Source: Paracoccus shanxieyensis (lineage in GTDB: Bacteria; Pseudomonadota; Alphaproteobacteria; Rhodobacterales; Rhodobacteraceae). From it: DNA of 64,000 nucleotides. The translations under genes and the position numbers were made by a program. Shown here in pieces: positions 52,417 through 61,416 of this stretch. A model generated the notes under the pieces. That model searched no databases. It was given only the letters and a program-made list of their open reading frames with translations, and was not told the DNA's origin. The stretch spans positions 1 through 64,000 of the forward strand of contig NZ_WMII01000009.1 of assembly GCF_009711265.1 (NCBI RefSeq). Reading direction: 5' to 3'. The stretch's first letter is position 1; each line of letters begins with the position of its first letter.

Positions 52417-54534
52417 ATGATCGACGTCGAAGACCTTATCGCGCTTGTCCGCAACTACAATCCGCGCACCAACGCAGATCTGATCCGCGACGCCTATGAA
52501 TATGGGCGTCGCATGCATGAAGGGCAGTTCCGCCAGTCGGGCGAGCCCTATTTCACGCATCCGGTCTCCGTCGCCGCCATCCTGACCGAAATGCGGCTGG
52601 ACGATGCGACGATCATCACCGCACTGCTGCATGACACGATCGAAGACACCCGCTCGACCTGGGGCGAGGTGTCGCAGATGTTCGGCCGCGAAATTGCCGA
52701 TCTGGTCGATGGCGTCACCAAGCTGACCAATCTGCAACTTTCCGGCGTGCACTCCAAGCAGGCCGAGAATTTCCGCAAGCTTTTCATGGCCATGTCGCGC
52801 GATCTTCGCGTTATTCTGGTCAAGCTGGCCGACCGGCTGCACAATATGCGCACCATCAAGTCGATGCGCGCCGAAAAGCAGACGCAAAAGGCGCGCGAAA
52901 CGATGGATATCTATGCGCCCTTGGCCGGGCGCATGGGCATGCAATGGATGCGCGAGGAGCTGGAAGACCTTGCCTTCAAGGTCATCAACCCCGAAGCCCG
53001 CAATTCGATCATCCGCCGCTTTGTCAGCCTGCAGCGCGAATCCGGCGATGTGATCCCCAAGATCACCGCCGATATCCGCGCCGAACTGGAACGCGAGGGG
53101 CTTGAGGCCGATGTCTATGGCCGCGCGAAAAAGCCCTTCAGCATCTGGCGCAAGATGCAGGAAAAGCAGCTGTCCTTCTCGCGGCTGTCCGATATCTATG
53201 GCTTCCGCATCATCACCCGGACCGAGGCGGATTGCTATCGCACGCTGGGTGTCATCCACCATCGCTGGCGCGCGGTGCCGGGGCGGTTCAAGGATTACAT
53301 CAGCCAGCCCAAGGCCAACGGCTACCGTTCGATCCACACCACGGTGTCGGGCCGCGACGGCAAGCGCGTCGAGGTGCAGATCCGCACCCGCCAGATGCAC
53401 GAGGTCGCGGAATCCGGCGTCGCCGCGCATTGGGCCTATCGCGACGGGGCGCGCACGCAGAACCCTTTTGCCGTCGATCCCGGCGAATGGATCGCCAGCC
53501 TGACCGAGCGTTTCGGCGAGGAAGACCACGACGAGTTTCTGGAACACGTCAAGATGGAGATGTATTCCGATCAGGTCTTCTGCTTCTCGCCCAAGGGCGA
53601 TGTGATGCCGCTGCCGAAAGGCGCGACGCCCATCGACTTCGCCTATGCCATCCACACCCGGCTGGGCAATTCCTGCGTCGGTGCCAAGATCGACGGCATC
53701 CGTGTGCCGCTGTGGACGCGGCTGAAGAACGGCCAGTCGGTGGAAATCATCGCGGCCTCGGGGCAGCGGCCGCAGCCGACATGGCTGGATATCGTCGTGA
53801 CCGGCCGCGCCAAGGCCGCCATCCGGCGCAGCCTGCGGCAAGAGGATCGCTCGCGCTTCATCCGGCTGGGCTCGGAACTGGTGCGGGTGGCGTTTGAACA
53901 TGTCGGCCGCCGCGTGACCGACAAGGCGCTGCGCACGGCGGCGCGGACCATGGCGCTGCCCGATACCGACGAATTGCTGGCCCGTATCGGCAGCGCCGAG
54001 ATCTCGGCGCATGACGTGCTGTCGGCGCTGTATCCCGAACTTGCCGCCAAGCGCAGCGAGATCGACGCCAAGCGCGCCGTTGCGGGGCTTGAGGCCGATC
54101 AGGAATTCACCCGCGCGCCCTGCTGCAACCCGCTGCCGGGCGAACGCATCATCGGCATCACCTATCGCGGCAAGGGCGTGGTCATTCACGCCATCGACTG
54201 CCCGGTTCTGGCCGAGTTCGAGGACAGCCCGGAACGCTGGGTCGATCTGCATTGGCGCGAAGGCCAGCATCCGCCCGCCTATTCCACCAATCTGTCGCTG
54301 ACGATCCGCAACGATGCCGGGGTGCTGGGCCGGATCTGCACGCTGATCGGCCTGCAGGGCGCCAATATCTCGGATATGGAATTCTCGGATCGCAAGCCGG
54401 ATTTCTATCGCCTGCGGGTCGAGGTCGAACTGCGCGACAGCGAACATCTGCACGCGCTGCTGACCGCGCTTGAAGCGGAAAGCGATGTGGCACAGGTCGC
54501 CCGCATCCGCGACCCGCTGGCGCATATCGCCTGA
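52417..54534 (+). CDS. Bifunctional (p)ppGpp synthetase/hydrolase, RelA/SpoT family
   Basis: Stringent-response enzyme of 705 residues, probably the only long RSH protein as is usual in this group. The hydrolase HD site is intact: His48 in YFTHPVSVAA, His72-Asp73 in LLHDTIEDT. The synthetase region has YGFRIITRTEADCY and SQPKANGYRSIHTTV. A TGS domain (FSPKGDVMPLPKGATPIDFAY) and a C-terminal ACT domain (NLSLTIRNDAGVLGRICTL) follow. Both activities are predicted. Confidence 0.95.
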   Translation: MIDVEDLIALVRNYNPRTNADLIRDAYEYGRRMHEGQFRQSGEPYFTHPVSVAAILTEMRLDDATIITALLHDTIEDTRSTWGEVSQMFGREIADLVDGVTKLTNLQLSGVHSKQAENFRKLFMAMSRDLRVILVKLADRLHNMRTIKSMRAEKQTQKARETMDIYAPLAGRMGMQWMREELEDLAFKVINPEARNSIIRRFVSLQRESGDVIPKITADIRAELEREGLEADVYGRAKKPFSIWRKMQEKQLSFSRLSDIYGFRIITRTEADCYRTLGVIHHRWRAVPGRFKDYISQPKANGYRSIHTTVSGRDGKRVEVQIRTRQMHEVAESGVAAHWAYRDGARTQNPFAVDPGEWIASLTERFGEEDHDEFLEHVKMEMYSDQVFCFSPKGDVMPLPKGATPIDFAYAIHTRLGNSCVGAKIDGIRVPLWTRLKNGQSVEIIAASGQRPQPTWLDIVVTGRAKAAIRRSLRQEDRSRFIRLGSELVRVAFEHVGRRVTDKALRTAARTMALPDTDELLARIGSAEISAHDVLSALYPELAAKRSEIDAKRAVAGLEADQEFTRAPCCNPLPGERIIGITYRGKGVVIHAIDCPVLAEFEDSPERWVDLHWREGQHPPAYSTNLSLTIRNDAGVLGRICTLIGLQGANISDMEFSDRKPDFYRLRVEVELRDSEHLHALLTALEAESDVAQVARIRDPLAHIA

Positions 54535-54554
54535 CAGCCGCCAAGCCGGTCGGG

Positions 54555-55862
54555 TCAGATCCCCAGCCGGTCGCGCAGCGAATACCACGACATGCCCGCC
54601 ACCAGCAGCGGCCAGCGCAGGGCCATACCGCCGGGAAACGGCGGATGCGGCAGGGCGGCCATGGTATCGAACCCCTCGGACTGGCCCAGAACCGCCAGCG
54701 CCATCTGCTTGCCGGCCAAAGTGGCGATGGCCAGCCCGTGCCCGGAATAGCCGCTGGCCGACAGACAGTTCGGCGCGGGCCGGATAAAGCAGGGCAGCCG
54801 GTTCATGGTGATGGCCAATGTCCCGCCCCAGGCATGGGTCAGCTTCACGTCGCGCAGGCCGGGATAGATCTCCAGCAAGGGCTTGCGCACCTTGCCAAGG
54901 ATATCGCCGGGAAAGCGATAGCTGACATTCTCGCCGCCGCCAAAGATCAGTCGCCCCTCGGGATCGACGCGCCAGTAATTCACCACGAATTTCGTGTCAT
55001 GCACGCCGATGTCGCGGGTCAGGACCTGCGCGCGGCGCGCGCCCAAAGGCTCGGTCGCGACGATGAAGTTGTTGATCGGCATGACGCGCGCCGTGACCTT
55101 CGGCTCCAGATCGCCCAGATAGCCATTGGCGGCCAGGATCAGCTGATCGCAGATGACCCGGCCCTGCGCGGTGCTGACCACGGTCTTGCCCGCCGCATCG
55201 CCATGCCGGATCCCGGTCACTTCCGACAGTTCATGGATGCGCGCCCCGGCGGCATCGGCCAGCCGCGCCATGCCAAGCGCCAGATTCAGCGGATGCAGAT
55301 GTCCCGCACCCATGTCCAGCTCCCCCGCGACATAGGCCTCCGAGGGCAGAAGCGCCCGGAATTCCGCGCGGTCCAGCGCCGCGATGCGGTCATAGCCGTA
55401 ATCGCGCGCCAGCTTGTCGATCATCCGCCGCGCATGGTCGAATTCGGCAGGCTTGCGAAAGGCATGCGCGATGCCATCGGCCACCGGCACGCCCGCCCGC
55501 GCGGCCAGATCGCGGGTCAGCGCCTTGGCCTCCTCGGCCATGTCCCACAGGCGCCGCGCGGCGTCGCGCCCGGCGATGGCCTCCAGATCATCGACCTCCA
55601 GCCGCTGACCCGATCCCAACTGCCCGCCATTCCGCCCGGATGCGCCAAAGCCCACGCGATGCGCCTCCAGCAGCACCACATCGCGCCCGGCTTCGGCCAG
55701 ATGCAGCGCGGCGGACAGCCCGGTATAGCCGCCACCGACCACCACCACATCCGCCCGCGCATCCCCGGCCAGCGCCGCGAATGGTGCAAGATCCACCCGC
55801 GTGGCCGCATAAAGGCTGGACGGATATTCCCCCAGACGGTCATTGGAATGCAGCAGGTTCAT
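54555..55862 (-). CDS. puuB: FAD-dependent amine oxidoreductase, PuuB-like
   Basis: DAO-family flavoenzyme of 435 residues, likely oxidising a gamma-glutamylated amine. ATG 55862 (MNLLHSNDRLGEYPSSLYA) is preferred; an upstream start would lie inside a dispersed repeat. The FAD motif is VVVGGGYTGLSAALHLAEAG with EAHRVGFGASGRNGGQLGSG, typical of PuuB/DadA-like enzymes. The C-terminal SASGYSGHGLAIATLAGKQM fits. It follows a glutamine-synthetase-like gene on the same strand by 48 bases, and its ribosome site GAAGAAGG belongs to the repeat. Convergent with the RSH gene. Confidence 0.83.
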   Translation of the reverse strand: MNLLHSNDRLGEYPSSLYAATRVDLAPFAALAGDARADVVVVGGGYTGLSAALHLAEAGRDVVLLEAHRVGFGASGRNGGQLGSGQRLEVDDLEAIAGRDAARRLWDMAEEAKALTRDLAARAGVPVADGIAHAFRKPAEFDHARRMIDKLARDYGYDRIAALDRAEFRALLPSEAYVAGELDMGAGHLHPLNLALGMARLADAAGARIHELSEVTGIRHGDAAGKTVVSTAQGRVICDQLILAANGYLGDLEPKVTARVMPINNFIVATEPLGARRAQVLTRDIGVHDTKFVVNYWRVDPEGRLIFGGGENVSYRFPGDILGKVRKPLLEIYPGLRDVKLTHAWGGTLAITMNRLPCFIRPAPNCLSASGYSGHGLAIATLAGKQMALAVLGQSEGFDTMAALPHPPFPGGMALRWPLLVAGMSWYSLRDRLGI

Positions 55863-55867
55863 CGCGC

Positions 55868-55891
55868 CTTCTTCGTTCTTCAAATACTCAT
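55868..55891 (-). repeat. Dispersed repeat, solitary arm (copy 5)
   Basis: On the minus strand ATGAGTATTTGAAGAACGAA, then GAAG: a diverged arm of the family (changes at positions 4, 15, 19 and 21 relative to copy 1). It lies between the stop of the glutamine-synthetase-like gene and the oxidase start, six bases before the ATG, and provides the purine-rich ribosome site. Confidence 0.65.
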
Positions 55892-55910
55892 GCGGCGCCG
55901 GCCACCCGCC

Positions 55911-57269
55911 TCAGACGTTCAGCAGCAGATGCTCACGTTCCCACGGGCTGATGACCTGCAGGAACTCCTTGTATTCATTGCGCTTGACCGACTGATAGGT
56001 GGCAACGAACTCGGCACCCAGCACCTCGCGCATGGCCTCGTTCTCCTCCATCAGATCCAGCGCATCGCCAAGGTTATAGGGCAACTCGTCCTGCGACATA
56101 TAGGCGTCACCCAGACATTCGGCGCGCGGGTTCTCCTGCTCGATCAGGCCCAGATAACCGCAGGCCAGACTGGCGGCCAGCCCCAGATAGGGGTTGCAAT
56201 CCATCCCCGCCAACCGGTTTTCGACCCGCCGCGCCTCGGGGCCGGAAATCGGCACGCGCAAGCCGGTCGTGCGGTTGTCGCGCCCCCATTCCAGATTAAT
56301 TGGCGCCGCGAAATCAGGGACATAACGGCGATAGCTGTTGACATAGGGCGCCAGCAGCGCGATCGCCGCAGGCAGATGCCGCTGCATGCCGCCAATGAAA
56401 TGCATGAAAGCCGCCGTCTCGCGGCCCTGATCGTCCGAAAAGATGTTGCGCCCGTCCTGCACCCCGACCACCGAGTGATGGATATGCATGGCACTGCCCG
56501 GCTCGTTTTCGATGGGCTTGGCCATGAAGGTGGCAAAGCAGTCGTGGCGCAGCGCGGCCTCGCGGATCAGGCGCTTGAAGTAAAAGATCTGATCGGCCAG
56601 ATGCACCGGGTCGCCATGGTTCAGGTTGATTTCCACCTGACCCGCGCCGCCTTCCTGCAGGATGCCGTCGATCTCGAAGCCCTGCGCCTCGGCAAAATCA
56701 TAGATGTCGTCGATCACCTTGCCGTATTCATCCACCGCCGACATGGAATAGGCCTGTTTCGCCGCCGCCCGGCGCCCCGAGCGGCCCATGGGCGGAATGA
56801 TCGGCTGGTTGGGGTCGATATTGCGCGCGACCAAAAAGAACTCCATCTCGGGCGCGACGATGGGGGTCCAGCCCTTGGCACGATACAGCTCGACCACGCG
56901 CTTGAGCACATTGCGCGGTGCGGTCGGCACCGGCTCGCCCGACTGGTTCGTCACGTCATGGATGACCTGCAAGGTCACATCCGCCGTCCAGGGCGCGGCG
57001 GTGGCGGTGCTGAAATCCGGGGTCAGAACCATGTCCGGTTCGGTAAAGGCGCCGGTGGGATTATCGGCCCAATCGCCGGTGATCGTCTGCAAAAAGATCG
57101 AGTTCGGCAGGTAGAAGCGTTCCTGATGCGCGAATTTCGAGGCGGGCATCGCCTTGCCCCGCGCCACCCCGGCGATATCGGCGACGATGCATTCCACCTC
57201 ATCCAGCCGGCGGCCGTCGACATAATCCTGCGCCGCTTGCGGGGTTTCTTCGATCCATCTGGCTTTCAT
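55911..57269 (-). CDS. puuA: Glutamine synthetase-like gamma-glutamyl-amine ligase, PuuA-like
   Basis: GS-fold ligase of 452 residues, probably joining glutamate to a polyamine. The beta-grasp start VECIVADIAGVARGKAMPASKF lacks the GlnA pattern. Metal and ATP positions are APEMEFFLVA, GAGQVEINLNHGDP and SAMHIHHSV; the arginine loop reads NRTTGLRVPISGPEARRVENR. The Tyr adenylylation site of GlnA is absent. Its ATG overlaps the amidotransferase stop by four bases and the oxidase follows, as in Puu-type clusters. Substrate is inferred from context. Confidence 0.82.
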   Translation of the reverse strand: MKARWIEETPQAAQDYVDGRRLDEVECIVADIAGVARGKAMPASKFAHQERFYLPNSIFLQTITGDWADNPTGAFTEPDMVLTPDFSTATAAPWTADVTLQVIHDVTNQSGEPVPTAPRNVLKRVVELYRAKGWTPIVAPEMEFFLVARNIDPNQPIIPPMGRSGRRAAAKQAYSMSAVDEYGKVIDDIYDFAEAQGFEIDGILQEGGAGQVEINLNHGDPVHLADQIFYFKRLIREAALRHDCFATFMAKPIENEPGSAMHIHHSVVGVQDGRNIFSDDQGRETAAFMHFIGGMQRHLPAAIALLAPYVNSYRRYVPDFAAPINLEWGRDNRTTGLRVPISGPEARRVENRLAGMDCNPYLGLAASLACGYLGLIEQENPRAECLGDAYMSQDELPYNLGDALDLMEENEAMREVLGAEFVATYQSVKRNEYKEFLQVISPWEREHLLLNV

Positions 57270-57967
57270 GCGGCACCTTGCGCTTGTGACGCGCGCGGCG
57301 CCTTGAAGAAGTTTTCGATCCGGTCGGCGATGGCGTCGGACTGACGCGGGCCGCCCATCCGCGACGCGGCGCGGGCCAGCAGATCATCGGGGACGACGCC
57401 CTTGGCGCGGGTGTCGATCAGACCCTGAATGAAGTCATCTCCGAATTCCGGATGCGCCTGCACGGTCAGGGCGCGGTCGTCATAGACCAGCGCGGCGTTT
57501 TCACAAAACCCGTTCGTCGCCGCGATCTGCGCGCCTTCGGGGCGGCGCGTGACCTGATCCTGATGCCATGCGTTCAGCGTGATGTGCTGGCCGCCGAAAT
57601 CGTAATCCTGCGCCCCGACCGACCAGCCGCCGGCATATTTCTCGACCTTGCCGCCAAGGGCCTGCGCGATAATCTGATGGCCAAAGCAGATGCCGACCAT
57701 GGGCACATGCGCGGCATAGGCGTCACGGATGAACGCCTCAAGCGGCGGGATGAAGGCGTGATCCTCATAAGCGCCATGGCGCGATCCGGTCAGCAGCCAG
57801 CCCTGCGCATCATGGACCGAGGCGGGAAACTCCATCGCCTCGACATGATAGCTGGTGAAGTCGAACCCGCGTCCGGCCAGCAGCCGTTCAAACATGGTGT
57901 CGTAATCGCCAAGTTCGCCGCGAATGGTGTCGGGCGACTGGCCGCATTTCAGGATGCCGATGCGCAT
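57266..57967 (-). CDS. Class I glutamine amidotransferase-like protein
   Basis: GATase1 protein of 233 residues. Catalytic triad is Cys94 in MVGICFGHQIIAQALGG with His172 and Glu174 in VQAHPEFGDD. Start ATG 57967 gives MRIGILKCGQSPD. It is the GMP-synthase-like type, distinct from the C26-type PuuD, but its position before the ligase and oxidase suggests hydrolysis of a gamma-glutamyl amide in the same pathway. Overlaps the ligase gene by ATGA. Confidence 0.82.
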   Translation of the reverse strand: MRIGILKCGQSPDTIRGELGDYDTMFERLLAGRGFDFTSYHVEAMEFPASVHDAQGWLLTGSRHGAYEDHAFIPPLEAFIRDAYAAHVPMVGICFGHQIIAQALGGKVEKYAGGWSVGAQDYDFGGQHITLNAWHQDQVTRRPEGAQIAATNGFCENAALVYDDRALTVQAHPEFGDDFIQGLIDTRAKGVVPDDLLARAASRMGGPRQSDAIADRIENFFKAPRASQAQGAA

Positions 57968-58107
57968 GATTGGCCTGTTGATTCTTCGTTTCAAAGGTAG
58001 TCGGGGGCTTGGGTGCGGACAAGGCCCTAGCCGTTTTGTGGGGCTGGCGGGCGTCGGGTGCAAGCATTAGGCTGTTGCGCAAACCCGCAGCATGAAAGGA
58101 TAAAGCC

Positions 58108-59244
58108 GTGCCCGGACTTCGCCCCGATGTCGATCCCGATGGCCTGCAAGAGTTTTCGGTGGTGTTCACCGACCGCTCGCTGAACCATATGTCGCAGAAA
58201 TATCAGGGCATCATGCGCGATATCTCGGCCAGCCTGCGCAAGGTCTATGGCGCCGAGGCGGTGGCGCTGATCCCCGGCGGCGGCACCTGCGCCATGGAGG
58301 CCGTGGCGCGCCAGTTCGGCCGCGACGCCCATGCGCTGATCGTGCGGAACGGCTTTTTCAGCTTCCGCTGGAGCCAGATCTTCGAGGCGGGCGGCTTTGC
58401 CCGCGACACCACCGTGATGATGGCCCGGCCCAGCGGCAATGAACCGCAAGCGCCCTTTGCCCCGGCGCCGATCGAGGAAGTCGTGGCCAGGATCCGCGAC
58501 ACCCGTCCCGATGCGGTCTTTGCCCCGCATGTCGAAACCGCCGCCGGGATGATCCTGCCCGATGATTACATCACCGCGCTGGCCGATGCCGCGCATGAGG
58601 TCGGCGCGATCATGGTGCTGGACTGCATCGCCTCGGGGGCGATCTGGGTGGATATGGCGGCGACGGGCGTGGATGTGCTGATCTCGGCACCGCAAAAGGG
58701 CTGGTCGGCCTCGCCCTCGGCGGGGATGGTGATGCTGTCGCCGCGCGCGCTGGGTCGGCTTGAGGAGACCGCCTCGGACAGTTTCGCGCTGGATCTGAAG
58801 AAATGGCGCGCGATCATGAAGGCCTATGAAGATGGCGGCCACGCCTATCACGCCACCATGCCCACCGATGCCATTGTCGGGCTGCACGCCGCCATGCAGG
58901 AAACCGAGGCGCTGGGGTTTCAGGCCGCGCGCGATGCGCAATGGCGGCTGGGCGACGCGGTGCGCGCGGAACTGGCGCGGCGCGGATTGCGGTCGGTCGC
59001 GGCCGAGGGCTTTGCCGCGCCGGGTGTGGTCGTGTGCTATACCGACGATCCCGAGGTGCAGAACGGCAAGAAGTTTCTGGCCCAGGGCTATCAGATCGCC
59101 GCAGGCGTCCCCCTGCAGGTCGGCGAGGGCGAGGGCTTTCGCAGCTTCCGCATCGGGCTGTTCGGACTGGACAAGCTGGGCGATGTCGACGGCACGCTGG
59201 CGCGGCTGGTCCCGGCTTTCGACAAAGTGTTTGGCGCGGCTTAA
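58108..59244 (+). CDS. Class V PLP aminotransferase (alanine-glyoxylate type)
   Basis: Predicted 378-residue fold-type I enzyme. The PLP lysine is Lys197 in LISAPQKGWSASPSAG, with Asp172 in MVLDCIASGAIWVD and the glycine loop LIPGGGTCAMEAVARQFG. The start is GTG 58108 behind AAAGGATAAAGCC; that ribosome site overlaps a three-codon frame ATG-AAA-GGA-TAA at 58092-58103. It is divergent from the amidotransferase and ends 12 bases before the convergent ligase gene. A role in transaminating a product of amine breakdown is possible, but glyoxylate or serine metabolism is an equal option. Confidence 0.85.
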   Translation: MPGLRPDVDPDGLQEFSVVFTDRSLNHMSQKYQGIMRDISASLRKVYGAEAVALIPGGGTCAMEAVARQFGRDAHALIVRNGFFSFRWSQIFEAGGFARDTTVMMARPSGNEPQAPFAPAPIEEVVARIRDTRPDAVFAPHVETAAGMILPDDYITALADAAHEVGAIMVLDCIASGAIWVDMAATGVDVLISAPQKGWSASPSAGMVMLSPRALGRLEETASDSFALDLKKWRAIMKAYEDGGHAYHATMPTDAIVGLHAAMQETEALGFQAARDAQWRLGDAVRAELARRGLRSVAAEGFAAPGVVVCYTDDPEVQNGKKFLAQGYQIAAGVPLQVGEGEGFRSFRIGLFGLDKLGDVDGTLARLVPAFDKVFGAA

Positions 59245-59256
59245 AACCGCGCCTTT

Positions 59257-60588
59257 TCAAACCGTATCAAGATAAAGTTCAACCGTTTCCTCATCTGACA
59301 GCTCGGCCATGTAATGCAGCTCTTGCCGCTTGGTCATGACGAAGTTTTCGATCAGATGCGCGGGGAAGATCCGTTTGATCTGCGGGCAGCTGTCAAAGGC
59401 GTCGATGGCTGCCCCCCATGTGGCGGGCAGTTGCGCCAGACCCTGTTCATAGGCGTTGCCGTGAATGGGCGGCGGCGGCTCGATGCCGTCCTCCAGCCCG
59501 TTCAAGGCCGCGCCAAGGATGGCGGCGACCGTCAGGTAGGGGTTCACATCGCCGCCCGCCACACGGTGTTCGATCCGCCGCGCCTTGGGCCCCGATGACG
59601 GGATGCGGATGGCCGAGGTGCGGTTTTCATAGGCCCAGCCCAGCCCCGTCGGCGCATGGGCGTTCGGCACCAGCCGGTCATAGCTGTTCTCATGCGGTGC
59701 AAACAGCAGGGTCGAGCCGGGCATCGCCGCCAGACATCCGGCCACGGCGTGACGCAGCTTGTCGGTGCCCAGATCGCCGCCATCGTCAAAGATATTGTTG
59801 CCCTGCTGATCAAGGATCGAGAAATGCATATGCATTCCCGAGCCGTTCCATTCCTCATAGGGCTTGGCCATGAAGGATCCAGCAAAGCCATAGCTGCGCG
59901 CCAGCCCCTTGACCAATTGCTTGAAAAGCCAGGAATCATCGGCGGCCTTCATCGGGTCGGACTGGTGCATCAGGTTGATTTCGAACTGACCGGGCGCGGC
60001 TTCCGAAATCGCGGTATCGGCGGGAATGTCCATCGCCTCGCAGGCGTCGTAAAGCGAGGTGAAGAAGCGGTCGAAAGCGTCCAGCGCCCGCAGGCTGAGT
60101 GTTTCGGCCCCGGTGCGGCGCTTGCCCGAGCGCGGGCTGGGCGGCACGCGCAATTGTCCGCCGCTGTCGTCGATCAGGAAAAACTCCAGCTCGGTCGCGA
60201 CGACCGGCGTCAGCCCGGCGGCCTTGTAGCGTTCGACGACGCGGGCCAATGCCTGTCGCGGATCGCCCTCATAGGGGCGGCCATCGGGATGGAACATCCA
60301 CAGCGGCAACAGGCCGGTCGGCGCCTCCAGCCAGGGCATCGGCATGAAGCCGCGTTCCGTCGGCAGCAGCAGGCCATCGGGATCGCCGGACTGAAACACC
60401 AGCGGGCTGTCTTCGACATCCTCGCCCCAGATGTCCATATTCAGGACCGAGAACGGGAATTTCGTCCCTTCTGTCAGGATCTTGTCCGCGAAACGGGCCG
60501 GAACGCGCTTGCCGCGCGCCATGCCGTTCAGATCAGCGGCAGCCACGCGGATTGTCTTGACTTCGGGATGCTCACGCAGCCAGTCCAT
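59257..60588 (-). CDS. Second glutamine synthetase-like gamma-glutamyl ligase
   Basis: GS-fold protein of 443 residues, clearly related to the ligase at 55911 but in another operon. Diagnostic segments are IRVAAADLNGMARGKRVP, VVATELEFFLID, AAPGQFEINLMHQSDP, GSGMHMHFSI and NRTSAIRIPSSGPKARRIEHR. GlnA's adenylylation tyrosine is not apparent. It starts three bases after the stop of a permease gene, so it is the last gene of the importer operon. That arrangement suggests it glutamylates the imported substrate. Polyamine, ethanolamine or other amines are all possible. Confidence 0.85.
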   Translation of the reverse strand: MDWLREHPEVKTIRVAAADLNGMARGKRVPARFADKILTEGTKFPFSVLNMDIWGEDVEDSPLVFQSGDPDGLLLPTERGFMPMPWLEAPTGLLPLWMFHPDGRPYEGDPRQALARVVERYKAAGLTPVVATELEFFLIDDSGGQLRVPPSPRSGKRRTGAETLSLRALDAFDRFFTSLYDACEAMDIPADTAISEAAPGQFEINLMHQSDPMKAADDSWLFKQLVKGLARSYGFAGSFMAKPYEEWNGSGMHMHFSILDQQGNNIFDDGGDLGTDKLRHAVAGCLAAMPGSTLLFAPHENSYDRLVPNAHAPTGLGWAYENRTSAIRIPSSGPKARRIEHRVAGGDVNPYLTVAAILGAALNGLEDGIEPPPPIHGNAYEQGLAQLPATWGAAIDAFDSCPQIKRIFPAHLIENFVMTKRQELHYMAELSDEETVELYLDTV

Positions 60589-60591
60589 TTG

Positions 60592-61416
60592 TCACCTGAA
60601 AAGATTTGGCCGATAGCGGATGCGTTTGGCAGCGCCGGGCACATGGCGGTTCAGCCGCCGGTTGACGACCCCGAACAGCCCGATCAGGCACAGGGTCACG
60701 AGAATGAAATACATCGCCGCGATGGGATAGGCGACGAAGGGGTTGAAGGTCTTTTCGGCGAAAAAGCTGGCGTAATACAGCGCATCGCCCTGCTGGCGGA
60801 ACGCCGGGAAGCTGGAAAAGAACACCAGCGTCGTGGCGTGGAACAGAAAGATCGCCTCATTGGTATAGGCAGGCCATGCCAGCCGCATCGCGTTGGGCCA
60901 GACCACGCGGCGATAGCGGGTCCAGCCCGCCATGCCATAGGCATCCGCGGCCTCAAGCTCGCCCTTGGGCAGGTTGCGCAGCGCGCCATAGAAGATTTCC
61001 GCCGAATAGGCCGCGGTGTTCAGCACCAGAACCAGCAGCGCCCCGGCCCATGCGCGGGTGATCCACGCGGTTTCCACCGTCAGCCCGAAGATGTCGATGC
61101 CCGCGCGGGGCAGCTGCACCAGCGCCTCATAGGCGACGAAGAACTGGATGAACAGCGGGCTGCCGCGAAACACAAAGATGAACAGCTCGGCCGGTTTGCG
61201 CAGCCACGGCCCGCCCAGCCGCGCCATCGCCAGCGCATTGGCCAGAAAGAAGCCGAAGAACAGCGCCAGCGCCCCGAAATACACGTTCCAGATCAGCCCC
61301 GAGCCGATCAGCGTGAAATGTTCACACAGCGTAAAGCCTTCGCGCGGCAGCAGGCGTTCGCCAATGCCGATGGCGCGCAGGCCGTAATCTTGCAGGGTTT
61401 GCAGGCACTGGCTCAT
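60592..61416 (-). CDS. Polar amino acid ABC transporter permease (HisM-like)
   Basis: Inner-membrane permease of 274 residues with about five helices. The EAA coupling loop reads GELEAADAYGMAGWTRYRRV, and FRGSPLFIQFFVAYEAL is the typical amino acid-permease segment. Start overlaps the previous permease stop by ATGA. Its pair forms the transmembrane heterodimer of an HAAT-family importer. Confidence 0.93.
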   Translation of the reverse strand: MSQCLQTLQDYGLRAIGIGERLLPREGFTLCEHFTLIGSGLIWNVYFGALALFFGFFLANALAMARLGGPWLRKPAELFIFVFRGSPLFIQFFVAYEALVQLPRAGIDIFGLTVETAWITRAWAGALLVLVLNTAAYSAEIFYGALRNLPKGELEAADAYGMAGWTRYRRVVWPNAMRLAWPAYTNEAIFLFHATTLVFFSSFPAFRQQGDALYYASFFAEKTFNPFVAYPIAAMYFILVTLCLIGLFGVVNRRLNRHVPGAAKRIRYRPNLFR

